Origin: Sunxiuqinia indica
Lineage (GTDB): Bacteria; Bacteroidota; Bacteroidia; Bacteroidales; Prolixibacteraceae
Assembly: GCF_009847015.1 (NCBI RefSeq)
Contig: NZ_WVEM01000007.1
Span: forward strand, 236,318-300,317
DNA: 64,000 nt
Direction: 5' to 3'
Within the stretch, counting starts at the first letter, position 1. The number at the start of each line of letters is the position of its first letter. Shown one piece after another: positions 16,360 through 24,858 of the stretch. The notes beneath the pieces are model-generated. The model was not told the DNA's origin. It was given only the letters and a program-made list of their open reading frames with translations, and did not search any database. The position numbers and the translations under genes are program-made.

Positions 16360-17389
16360 CTTAAATAATCTACCCATTTTGGCAATTACAATGGGCGACC
16401 CGGCAGGAGTTGGTCCGGAGATTGCTGTTAAGACCTTTGCGAATCAGCAAACCTATGAAATTTGCAAACCTTTGTTGGTTGGCAATACCAGTATTTTGAA
16501 GAAGGCGATCAATTTGTTACAATCCGAACTTCAGATTAATAGTGTTGACGATGTTGATCAAGCTCGCTTTCTGCATGGAACGATCGATATTTTTAATTTA
16601 GACGTTGAAGATCCTGATGCGATAGAATTTGGAGTTGTTTCTGCTGTGGCGGGTGATCTGGCTTTTCGCACTGTTAAGCAGGCCATTGACCTGGCACTTG
16701 CCAAAAAGGTTGATGGCACGGTTACCGGACCAATCCACAAAGGAGCGATTCATGCGGCGGGTCATCACTTTTCGGGACACACCGAAATTTATGCACACTA
16801 CACAAACACTTCTAAATACGCCATGTTGCTGGCCGAAGAAGACCTTCGGGTGATTCATGTGAGCACCCACGTTTCGTTGCGTCAGGCCTGCGATAATGTA
16901 AAAAAAGACCGCGTTGTTGAGGTGATTCACCTGCTAAATGACAGCCTGAAAAAGCTCGGAATTGAAAATCCGAAAATTGGAGTAGCAGGATTAAATCCTC
17001 ATTCGAGCGACGACGGATTATTTGGATACGAAGAAAAGGAAGAGATTGAGCCAGCCTTGAAAGAAGTTCAAGCCGAAGGAATTGATGCCGAAGGACCTGT
17101 GCCGCCGGATACCCTTTTTGCTTTGGCTACGGGAGGAAAATTCGATGGTTGTGTGGCTATGTATCATGATCAGGGACACATCCCCTTTAAAGTTGTTGGT
17201 TTTAATTGGGATAAGGAAAAAAAGGTCATGAAAAGTGTGAAAGGAGTGAATATTACGTTGGGACTTCCAATCATCCGTACATCGGTAGATCATGGAACTG
17301 CCTTTGAAATAGCCGGAAAAGGAGTCGCTAGTCCGGATGCACTTTTATTAGCCATACAATATGCCACAAGACTACATCAGTCGAACTAA
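16352..17389 (+). CDS. PdxA2-type 4-phospho-sugar-acid dehydrogenase (decarboxylating)
   Basis: 345 residues of the PdxA family: ITMGDPAGVGPEI, VTGPIHKGAIHAAG, metal-binding His in HHFSGHTE, LNPHSSDDGLFG and MYHDQGHIPFKV. True PdxA oxidises 4-phosphohydroxy-L-threonine in vitamin B6 synthesis. The PdxA2 branch works with DUF1537 kinases in oxidising and decarboxylating D-threonate or erythronate 4-phosphate to DHAP (Zhang et al. 2016, from memory). Here the next gene, 11 bp downstream, is a DUF1537 kinase and no pdxJ is near, so the catabolic PdxA2 role is favoured. Overlaps the aldolase by 8 bp, showing tight coupling. Confidence 0.9.
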   Translation: MSNLNNLPILAITMGDPAGVGPEIAVKTFANQQTYEICKPLLVGNTSILKKAINLLQSELQINSVDDVDQARFLHGTIDIFNLDVEDPDAIEFGVVSAVAGDLAFRTVKQAIDLALAKKVDGTVTGPIHKGAIHAAGHHFSGHTEIYAHYTNTSKYAMLLAEEDLRVIHVSTHVSLRQACDNVKKDRVVEVIHLLNDSLKKLGIENPKIGVAGLNPHSSDDGLFGYEEKEEIEPALKEVQAEGIDAEGPVPPDTLFALATGGKFDGCVAMYHDQGHIPFKVVGFNWDKEKKVMKSVKGVNITLGLPIIRTSVDHGTAFEIAGKGVASPDALLLAIQYATRLHQSN

Positions 17390-17400
17390 TAAATATAAAG

Positions 17401-18570
17401 ATGATAGCTGTTATAGCAGATGATTTTACAGGAGCCGCAGAGATTGGGGGAATTGGGTTAAGGCACGGATTGAGGGTAATGATTGAAACGAGTGTGGAGA
17501 AGGTTGACGATATTGATTTATTAATCATCGCTACAAACACCAGATCATTAAATGAGGAAGAAGCATCCAAAGAGATTGATAAAATTGTAAAGAAGCTGTT
17601 GATGCTTGAACCGACTTTCATTTTTAAGAAGTTAGATTCAGTACTGCGGGGGAATGTTAACGCAGAACTACATGCTCAAATGAAAGCTTCTGGCAAGGAT
17701 CTTGCGATTGTTGTTGCTGGAAACCCTTATTTCAAACGAATTATTAAAAACGGAATTTACTATATCGAAGATATTCCTTTAGCTGAAACCTCGTTCGGGA
17801 ATGATCCGGAGTATTCAATCCATTCATCATCAGTTGTTGATTTGTTGAGTAGTACTTATTTAGTTGCGAAGTCGGCAAGGCCAACGGACGAATTACCGAA
17901 AAGCGGATTAATAATTGGCGACATAACAAATGATGTTGAAATGAAGAAATGGAGTCATCGTCTTGACAATAATATGGTGGTTGCAGGAGGAGCAGGCTTT
18001 TTTGATTCGCTCTTGTGTGGTATTTTTGGCGTTGAAGAAACCAACCACACAGGTAGGGATTATACGTTTGGGAGACGGTCACTCTTTGTGTTCGGAAGTG
18101 CTTACCCAAAACCCCCGGATATGGATGGGCTTACATTAAACAATAATATCTCGGTTATTAATATGCCTGATGAAATTTTCAATAATGCCAATTACGATTC
18201 CCAATGTATGCAGACCTGGATTGCAAACGTTGTTGATGCGTTGAAAACAAATAAAAATGTTTTCGTATCCATAAAGCATAAGTTTTGTGATGAGGAAGGA
18301 TTATCCGTTCGTCTCACAAAAATGATTGGTGAATTAGTCGCAGGAGTTATCAAATCAGTTGAGCTGAATGATCTTTTTATTGAAGGCGGAGCAACTGCTT
18401 CAGCGGTTTTCAACTATTTAGAAATTAATAGATTGGTGCCTTTTGGGGAGTTGGAACCCGGAATTATCCAAATGAATCCTGTTAAATATCCAAATTTAAA
18501 AGTAACCACCAAGCCGGGAAGTTATAAATGGCCAAAAAATAAAATTCACTTTATAAAAACTAACAACTAA
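17401..18570 (+). CDS. DUF1537 four-carbon acid sugar kinase
   Basis: 389 residues. N-terminal IAVIADDFTGAAEIGG with the catalytic-type Asp, KKLDSVLRGN, and AGNPYFKRIIKNGIYYIED with PLAETSF form the sugar-acid-binding domain. The C-terminal nucleotide-binding domain holds the Gly-rich FIEGGATASAV. Characterised family members phosphorylate the 4-OH of D-threonate, D-erythronate or 3-oxo-tetronates with ATP. The adjoining PdxA2 gene points to D-threonate or erythronate rather than the aldolase-type 3-oxo-tetronate pathways. The enzyme is cytoplasmic. Somewhat shorter than many family members but with no visible deletion of a motif. Confidence 0.92.
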   Translation: MIAVIADDFTGAAEIGGIGLRHGLRVMIETSVEKVDDIDLLIIATNTRSLNEEEASKEIDKIVKKLLMLEPTFIFKKLDSVLRGNVNAELHAQMKASGKDLAIVVAGNPYFKRIIKNGIYYIEDIPLAETSFGNDPEYSIHSSSVVDLLSSTYLVAKSARPTDELPKSGLIIGDITNDVEMKKWSHRLDNNMVVAGGAGFFDSLLCGIFGVEETNHTGRDYTFGRRSLFVFGSAYPKPPDMDGLTLNNNISVINMPDEIFNNANYDSQCMQTWIANVVDALKTNKNVFVSIKHKFCDEEGLSVRLTKMIGELVAGVIKSVELNDLFIEGGATASAVFNYLEINRLVPFGELEPGIIQMNPVKYPNLKVTTKPGSYKWPKNKIHFIKTNN

Positions 18571-18573
18571 TCA

Positions 18574-20145
18574 ATGCAACCTACTACTTCTATTCACCTA
18601 ATCGACTATATCATCATTGTACTAACTCTTGTTGTTTCAGTTGGAGTTGGAGTTCGTTTTGCGAGACAGCAAAAAAGCACTGGCAAGTATTTTACGGGGG
18701 GAGGAACACTGCCTTCATGGGCCATTGGGATGTCAATCCTCGCCACTTTAATCAGTAGCATCACCTTTTTAGCCTATCCGGGTGAAGGATACGGTTCAAA
18801 CTGGATCAGGCTGGTGCAAGGATTAATGGTGCCCATTGTATTAGTTTTCGCCATTGGCTTTATTGTGCCTTTATTCCGGCATGTAATACGCTTGAGCGCC
18901 TACGAGTATTTTGAACGACGCTTTGGCTTTTTTGCACGGCTATACAGCTCCCTGGGGTTTATCTTGACACACTTTGCAAAAATGGGAACTGTTTTTTATA
19001 TCATTTCACTTGCATTGGGAAAGATGATTGGGATGGATACGGTTACGATTATTTGGATAATCGGAATTGCAGTGATTATATTGACCATGCTTGGCGGAAT
19101 TGAAGCAGTTATCTGGTTGGATGTGATCCAGGGATTTATGCTAATTTTTGGAGGAATTGTGACGCTGATTATTTTGCTGTTCAGTACTGACGGAGGGCCG
19201 TCTGAAATTTGGTCGGTAGCGATGGAAAACGGACGAATTGGTTTTGGCCCATTTGACTGGGATTTTGTCAACCTTACATTTTGGGTAATGGCACTAAACG
19301 GTATTTTTTATGCCATTCAGAAATATGGAACTGATCAAACGATCGTGCAACGGTATTTAACGGCAAAGTCAGACAAGGAAGCGATCAAGGCGTCATTAAT
19401 CGGTGTTTTGCTCAGTGTGCCGGTCTGGGCGTTATTCATGTTCATCGGAACGGCTCTGTTTTCTTATTATCAAATATCGCAAGATGTTTTGCCGGAGGGA
19501 ATTAAAAATGATGCGGTCTTTCCAATTTTCATTGTATCTAAGTTGCCGGTTGGTGTAGTTGGTTTAATTATATCGGCATTAATTGCAGCGGCAGTTTCCA
19601 GCTTAGACTCAGATTTAAATTGTTTATCTGCAATTGTTTTAGAGGATTACTACCTTCGGTTTCGTCCAAAGAGTTCTGAAAAAGAACAGGTATTGTTGAG
19701 TAAAATCTTTATTGTTCTTGCAGGTCTTGGTGCGATTGGAGTAGCCTTGTTTTACGTTCATGCGGGCGGCAAAGGAGTGCTGGGTATAATTTTCACTTTG
19801 TATGCGATATTCTCAGGAGGAATTGCAGGAATGTTTCTACTCGGAATTTTTTCAAAAATACCCAACAAGCAAGGGCTTTACTTTGGAATTGGAGCCAGTG
19901 TATTATTTACGGCCTACGCTTTGTTAACATCTACGCCAATCGGAGCTGCCAGTGGAAAAGAGTCTTTGTTAATTGACTTGGGCGCTTTCAATTTCACCCA
20001 ACACAAATACATGATTGGGGTTTATAGTCATGTGGTATTGTTTGTGGTTGCTTTTATTGCAAGTTTCTTCTTTAAGTCGAAAGAAATTGATGACCGCTTA
20101 ACGTACAAAGGGTGGTTGAAATACAAACGAACAAATGCGGCTTAA
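18574..20145 (+). CDS. Sodium:solute symporter (SSS family)
   Basis: 523 residues with about 13-14 hydrophobic helices. SSS features include the N-terminal YIIIVLTLVVSVGVGVRFA, the substituted helix WAIGMSILATLISSITFLAYPG, the middle YGTDQTIVQRYLTAKSD and the helix-8 region LIAAAVSSLDSDLNCLSA with Na+-site Ser residues. It starts 3 bp after the kinase and closes the catabolic operon. By position it imports the sugar acid, plausibly released outside the inner membrane by the secreted hydrolases encoded downstream. The exact solute cannot be read from sequence. Confidence 0.9.
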   Translation: MQPTTSIHLIDYIIIVLTLVVSVGVGVRFARQQKSTGKYFTGGGTLPSWAIGMSILATLISSITFLAYPGEGYGSNWIRLVQGLMVPIVLVFAIGFIVPLFRHVIRLSAYEYFERRFGFFARLYSSLGFILTHFAKMGTVFYIISLALGKMIGMDTVTIIWIIGIAVIILTMLGGIEAVIWLDVIQGFMLIFGGIVTLIILLFSTDGGPSEIWSVAMENGRIGFGPFDWDFVNLTFWVMALNGIFYAIQKYGTDQTIVQRYLTAKSDKEAIKASLIGVLLSVPVWALFMFIGTALFSYYQISQDVLPEGIKNDAVFPIFIVSKLPVGVVGLIISALIAAAVSSLDSDLNCLSAIVLEDYYLRFRPKSSEKEQVLLSKIFIVLAGLGAIGVALFYVHAGGKGVLGIIFTLYAIFSGGIAGMFLLGIFSKIPNKQGLYFGIGASVLFTAYALLTSTPIGAASGKESLLIDLGAFNFTQHKYMIGVYSHVVLFVVAFIASFFFKSKEIDDRLTYKGWLKYKRTNAA

Positions 20146-20224
20146 GCTTGCGGCATTGGTTTTGTATTGAATCTGATCATAACGAATTTAGATGATCACC
20201 TTTGATTTAAAATTCTAACTCAAC

Positions 20225-23200
20225 ATGAAAATGTATATCAAATCAGAAAAAGCAATTTCATTAATTTTCATAATATTATTGGTCTTGAGTAGTAGTCCGT
20301 TTTATGGATTCGCTCAAGAGCCAGATTTGAAGCCTGTATCGGTTTCTAAAGATGGTCGTTTGTTATACGGAAAAGACGAAGACGGCAATCGGGTTCCCGA
20401 TTTTAGCTATGCTGGATATAAAGCTTCAGAATCAGAAATCCCTTTCGTCGAGCCGAAAGTTGTTGTTGCTCCGGTGGAAGGAGACGCGACGCTCACCATT
20501 CAAAAAGCATTGAATTATGTCGCATCGTTACCTTTAAATGAGAATGGCTTTCGAGGAGCTGTTTTACTACAGAAAGGTACGTTTAAAGTCAATGGACGGC
20601 TGGTGATTAAGGCTTCAGGTGTTGTGCTGCGAGGAAGTGGTTTTGGCGACAATGGAACTACATTGATAGCTGGAGGAAAAGACCGGCAGACCTTTATTCG
20701 GATTCTTGGGAAAAGTGATCAGTTTTTTACTGATACAACGCGTATTTCTAATTCATACGTGCCTGTAAATGCGATGAAGTTTGTGGTTGAAAATACTGAA
20801 GCTTACAAAGTAGGCGACCCGGTTATTGTTCATCGTCTATCGTCTCAAAAGTGGATTGAAAGATTAAGTATGGTTGAATTTGGTGGAGAAGAAACGGGGT
20901 GGATTGGCTGGAAACCCGGAAACCGCGATATCTACTGGGATCGTACGATTACCGCAATCGAAGGAGATACCATTTTCGTCGATGCTCCGCTAACAACTGC
21001 ATTAGATACGACTTGGGGAGCTAGTGGAATCATAAAATATAACTGGAAAGGACGAATCAACAACATTGGGATTGAAAATCTAAATTTGGAGTCGGCTTTT
21101 GATGAAACGAATTTGAAAGATGAAAACCATTGTTGGTCAGCTATAACTATTGAGAATGCTGAAAATGTATGGGTACGTCAATTAACTTTTAAGCATTTTG
21201 CCGGGTCGGCAGTTGCTGTTTATGAAACCGCTAAAAAAGTAACGGTTCAGGATTGTGTTTCAACAGATCCGGTTTCTGAAATCGGCGGTCAGCGGCGATA
21301 TACCTTTTTCACAATGGGGCAACAAACCTTGTTTCAACGCTTGTATGCCGAATATGGTTATCATGATTTTGCCCTTGGTTTTTGTGCTGCCGGGCCAAAC
21401 GTTTTTGTGCAATGTGAATCGCATTTGCCCTACGAATACAGCGGGACAATTGACAGTTGGGCATCCGGTGTTTTATTCGATATTGTGAATGTTGATGGAC
21501 ATGCCATTTCCTTTAAAAATCAGATGCTCAACCGCCAGGGAGCTGGCTGGACTGCTGCCAATTCCATGCTGTGGCAATGCTCTGCTGCGCTGATCGAAAA
21601 CTACGCCCCACCTACAGCGATGAACTGGAGTTACGGTGCCTGGAGTCAATTTTCGGGCAATGGATATTGGGCTGAAGAAAATAACCATGTCACACCCCGA
21701 AGTTTGTTTTATGCACAGCTAGCTGATCGACTGGATAAGAAAACCGAGGAGTTTGCTGACCAGGTAATGCCCTTCGACGATAACTCAACAAGTAGCCCTA
21801 CTGCCGAACAAGCTCAGGAATTAACGGAACAAGCTTACACACCGGCGCTACGTTTGGAAGATTGGATTATGCAAGCGGACGACCGCGATCCGATTTCACT
21901 GGAAGCAGCAACTGCCATAAAAGCAAGCGAATTAAAAGACAAGAAGAAAATTGCAACAGAAGTTCTTCATCCAATTACTGTTGAAAACGGGAAATTGGTT
22001 AAAGATGATTTGGTGTTAACCGGCATGCGCTTTACGGTGCCTTGGTGGAGGGGAGTGGCTCGTCCCTATGCTACGAAGAAGGCAACTCCTGCTGTTACAC
22101 GTTATGTCCCGGGCCGAAATGGTCACGGATATACCGATAACCTGAATGAGGTGATTGACTGGATGGATGAATACAATATGGTTGGTCTTGAACACAATTA
22201 TGGCTTGTGGTACGATCGTCGCCGCGACGATCATCAGCGAGTTCGAAGGATGGATGGTCAGGTTTGGGCTCCATTTTACCAGCAGCCTTTTGCCCGAAGC
22301 GGACAAGGAACTGCCTGGGACGGATTGAGTAAATACGACTTAACCAAATATGATGATTGGTACTGGAATCGACTTGCTGATTTTGCCGACTTGGCTGACA
22401 AAAACGGCAAGCTGTTGGTGCATCACAACTATTTTCAGCATAACATTTTAGAAGCCGGAGCTCACTGGGCTGACAGTCCGTGGCGACCTGCGAACAATAT
22501 TAACAACACCGGTTTTCCAGAGCCGGTGCCTTATGCGGGAGATAAACGGATTTATATGGCCAAACAGTTTTATGATGAAAGCCATCCGGTACGCCGGAAG
22601 TTGCATCAGGCCTATATTCGTCAATGTCTGAATAATTTTGCTGATAATTCAAACGTCCTTCAGCTGATTAGTGCTGAATATACAGGTCCGCTTCATTTTA
22701 CCGAATTCTGGTTAGAAACGATTGACAATTGGCAAAAGGAAACCGGGGAAGATAAATTGATAGGATTGAGTACCACCAAGGATGTTCAGGATTCTATTTT
22801 GGCGAATAAAAAATACGCAGATCTGATCGATGTAATTGACATTCGCTATTGGAGCTATCGCGAAGACGGAACGTTGTATGCGCCACTGAGCGCTCAGCAG
22901 TTGGCGCCGCGTCAGCATGCACGACAGGTAAAACCCGGCAAACGCTCCTTCAGCTCTGTTTATCGTTCGGTGTTCGAATATACGTCTCAATACCCTGAAA
23001 AGGCCGTTGTTTTTTCTGAAGGCCGATACAATGTATATGGTTGGGCTGCTTTTATGGCCGGAGGTTCGCTTGTGGTTCTCCCCGAAAATTTGCCGGCCGG
23101 GTTTTTATCCGATGCCATTTCGATGCGGCCCGTTAAGCCGGATGCTAACCCTGAAGAAGAGTGCAGCTTGGAAAGTGACAATGCACTTATCATTTATTCG

Positions 23201-23383
23201 CAGAACAAATCAGAACTTTCGATTGACCTGACTGGAAGGAAAGGACGATATGTCGTTAAATTTATTCAACCTCCGGATGGGACTTTACTCAATAAAGAGA
23301 CTATAATAAAGGGAGGCGAAAAACAAGCGATTAAACTGCCTCAAAAATCATCACTCATAACTTGGATTAAAAAACAACAATAA
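20225..23383 (+). CDS. Secreted pectate-lyase-like beta-helix protein fused to a second barrel-like domain
   Basis: 1052 residues with a signal peptide (VLSSSPFYGFAQ). Residues about 70-500 form a right-handed beta-helix of the pectate-lyase-3 kind (LTIQKALNYVASLP, GAVLLQKGTFKV, VVLRGSGFG, then repeated turns such as ENVWVRQLTFKHF and KKVTVQDCV). Residues about 590-1000 form a separate region rich in Trp, His and Asp (RFTVPWWRGVARPY, NMVGLEHNYGLWYDRR, LVHHNYFQHN, QLISAEYTGP, VIDIRYWSYREDG) that looks like a (beta/alpha) barrel hydrolase. This resembles the Bacteroidota DUF4955/DUF6298 group, but I am not certain of the label. It is 79 bp after the symporter and 12 bp before the GH140 gene. 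Role: probably cleaves a pectin backbone or side chain; lyase or hydrolase activity is unproven. Confidence 0.7.
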   Translation: MKMYIKSEKAISLIFIILLVLSSSPFYGFAQEPDLKPVSVSKDGRLLYGKDEDGNRVPDFSYAGYKASESEIPFVEPKVVVAPVEGDATLTIQKALNYVASLPLNENGFRGAVLLQKGTFKVNGRLVIKASGVVLRGSGFGDNGTTLIAGGKDRQTFIRILGKSDQFFTDTTRISNSYVPVNAMKFVVENTEAYKVGDPVIVHRLSSQKWIERLSMVEFGGEETGWIGWKPGNRDIYWDRTITAIEGDTIFVDAPLTTALDTTWGASGIIKYNWKGRINNIGIENLNLESAFDETNLKDENHCWSAITIENAENVWVRQLTFKHFAGSAVAVYETAKKVTVQDCVSTDPVSEIGGQRRYTFFTMGQQTLFQRLYAEYGYHDFALGFCAAGPNVFVQCESHLPYEYSGTIDSWASGVLFDIVNVDGHAISFKNQMLNRQGAGWTAANSMLWQCSAALIENYAPPTAMNWSYGAWSQFSGNGYWAEENNHVTPRSLFYAQLADRLDKKTEEFADQVMPFDDNSTSSPTAEQAQELTEQAYTPALRLEDWIMQADDRDPISLEAATAIKASELKDKKKIATEVLHPITVENGKLVKDDLVLTGMRFTVPWWRGVARPYATKKATPAVTRYVPGRNGHGYTDNLNEVIDWMDEYNMVGLEHNYGLWYDRRRDDHQRVRRMDGQVWAPFYQQPFARSGQGTAWDGLSKYDLTKYDDWYWNRLADFADLADKNGKLLVHHNYFQHNILEAGAHWADSPWRPANNINNTGFPEPVPYAGDKRIYMAKQFYDESHPVRRKLHQAYIRQCLNNFADNSNVLQLISAEYTGPLHFTEFWLETIDNWQKETGEDKLIGLSTTKDVQDSILANKKYADLIDVIDIRYWSYREDGTLYAPLSAQQLAPRQHARQVKPGKRSFSSVYRSVFEYTSQYPEKAVVFSEGRYNVYGWAAFMAGGSLVVLPENLPAGFLSDAISMRPVKPDANPEEECSLESDNALIIYSQNKSELSIDLTGRKGRYVVKFIQPPDGTLLNKETIIKGGEKQAIKLPQKSSLITWIKKQQ

Positions 23384-23395
23384 ACCTTATAAAAT

Positions 23396-24799
23396 ATGTT
23401 ACGAAATTTATTGATCATTACGATAGCTGTATTTTTTGCTGTTGGTTGTACTTCAACCTCAAAGGAAGAAAAGAAAGAAGATACGGGGTTACCGCTTTTA
23501 AAAGTGTCTGAAAACGGACATTATTTTGTTGAAGAGAATGGCGATCCGTTTTTTTGGTTAGGCGATACCGGTTGGCTGCTATTTTCAAAGCTTAATCGGG
23601 AAAATGCAGTGAAATATTTGGAAATCCGCAAAGAGCAAGGATACAATGTTATTCAGGTAATGGTATTGCACAGCGTAGGAGCTGTCAATATTTATGGCGA
23701 TTCAGCCTTAGTAAATGCCAATGTGGCAAAACCGGTGGTTACCGAAGGAAATGCATTCGACGACTCGCTGCAATATGATTATTGGGATCATATGGATTAT
23801 GTGATTGATCAGGCTGCCGAAAAAGGATTGTACATGGCCTTGGTTCCTGTATGGGGAGGCAATGTAAAAAGTGGTTATGTATCAAGAGAAGAAGCCTCTG
23901 TTTATGGCCAGTGGATAGCCAATCGCTACAAAGACCGCAAAAATATAATTTGGCTGAATGGTGGTGACACCATGGGGAACGATTCAACGGCTACCTGGAA
24001 TAATCTGGGAAATGCGATCAATGATACTGATCCGAATCACCTGATTACCTTTCACCCACGCGGACGGATGCAGTCATCTGATTGGTTTGCTAACGAAGCT
24101 TGGTTGGATTTTAACATGATCCAGTCCGGACACCGAAATTACGAGCAGGATGATACGGAGCGCTCTTACGGTGAAGACAATTGGCGTTACATGCAAACCG
24201 ATTGGGATATGACTCCGGCTAAACCAACCATTGATGGCGAGCCTTCTTACGAAGGAATTCCTCAGGGCTTACACGATACATTGCAACCATTTTGGAATGA
24301 TGATGATGTTCGTCGATATGCATACTGGTCCGTATTTTCCGGAGCATTCGGCTATACTTATGGACATAGTGCTGTAATGCAGTTCTATAAGCCGACGGAT
24401 AATGAACCGGCATACGGAGCCAGAGAATATTGGACCGAAGCAATTGATGCTCCGGGTGCCAAACAGATGGTTCACCTGAAAGATTTGATGCTATCGCGTT
24501 CTTATTTGGATAGAGTGCCGGATCAAAGTTTGATAGCCGGTGAAAATGGTGAGCGGTATGATTACTTAATCGCTACTCGTGGTTCAAACTATGCCTTTAT
24601 CTACACGTACACCGGAAGAAATATTCCTGTTGATATGGAGCAGTTTAAAGCTGAAAAAGTAAAGGCAAGCTGGTTTGATCCCCGAAATGGAGAAACTACA
24701 GCCATCGGTGAGTTTGAGACCCAGGGTGTTCAGGAATTTGATGCCCCGGGTGAAAAAGAGAATGGTAACGACTGGGTGTTGATTCTTGACGAAGTATAG
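23396..24799 (+). CDS. GH140 apiosidase-like lipoprotein (DUF4038)
   Basis: 467-residue lipoprotein (FAVGCTSTSK). The N-terminal barrel shows the DUF4038 signature FFWLGDTGWLLFSKLNRE, GYNVIQVMVLH, the WLNGGDTMGND strand with a candidate catalytic Asp, and TIDGEPSYEGIP with a candidate catalytic Glu. A C-terminal beta-sandwich (collagen-binding-like DUF) ends with WVLILDEV. The founding GH140 enzyme, BT1012 of B. thetaiotaomicron (from memory), cuts the apiose linkage that ties side chains to the RG-II backbone. Apiose is almost diagnostic for RG-II, so this gene is a main reason for assigning the island to RG-II. Same direction and close spacing with both neighbours. Confidence 0.85.
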   Translation: MLRNLLIITIAVFFAVGCTSTSKEEKKEDTGLPLLKVSENGHYFVEENGDPFFWLGDTGWLLFSKLNRENAVKYLEIRKEQGYNVIQVMVLHSVGAVNIYGDSALVNANVAKPVVTEGNAFDDSLQYDYWDHMDYVIDQAAEKGLYMALVPVWGGNVKSGYVSREEASVYGQWIANRYKDRKNIIWLNGGDTMGNDSTATWNNLGNAINDTDPNHLITFHPRGRMQSSDWFANEAWLDFNMIQSGHRNYEQDDTERSYGEDNWRYMQTDWDMTPAKPTIDGEPSYEGIPQGLHDTLQPFWNDDDVRRYAYWSVFSGAFGYTYGHSAVMQFYKPTDNEPAYGAREYWTEAIDAPGAKQMVHLKDLMLSRSYLDRVPDQSLIAGENGERYDYLIATRGSNYAFIYTYTGRNIPVDMEQFKAEKVKASWFDPRNGETTAIGEFETQGVQEFDAPGEKENGNDWVLILDEV

Positions 24800-24858
24800 C
24801 ATTCATATTGACTTCTGAGTTTTTTGGAATTGGAAAACTTCAATTTAATTGATTTGAA

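Noticed and set aside
16352..17389. PdxA as vitamin B6 biosynthesis enzyme
   Set aside because: It overlaps the aldolase gene and precedes a DUF1537 kinase; no pdxJ or serC is near. The catabolic PdxA2 role fits better.
15436..18570. KDO as the main substrate of the sugar-acid operon
   Set aside because: KDO cleavage would give pyruvate and D-arabinose, leaving the four-carbon-acid kinase and PdxA2 without a job; DHA explains all genes.
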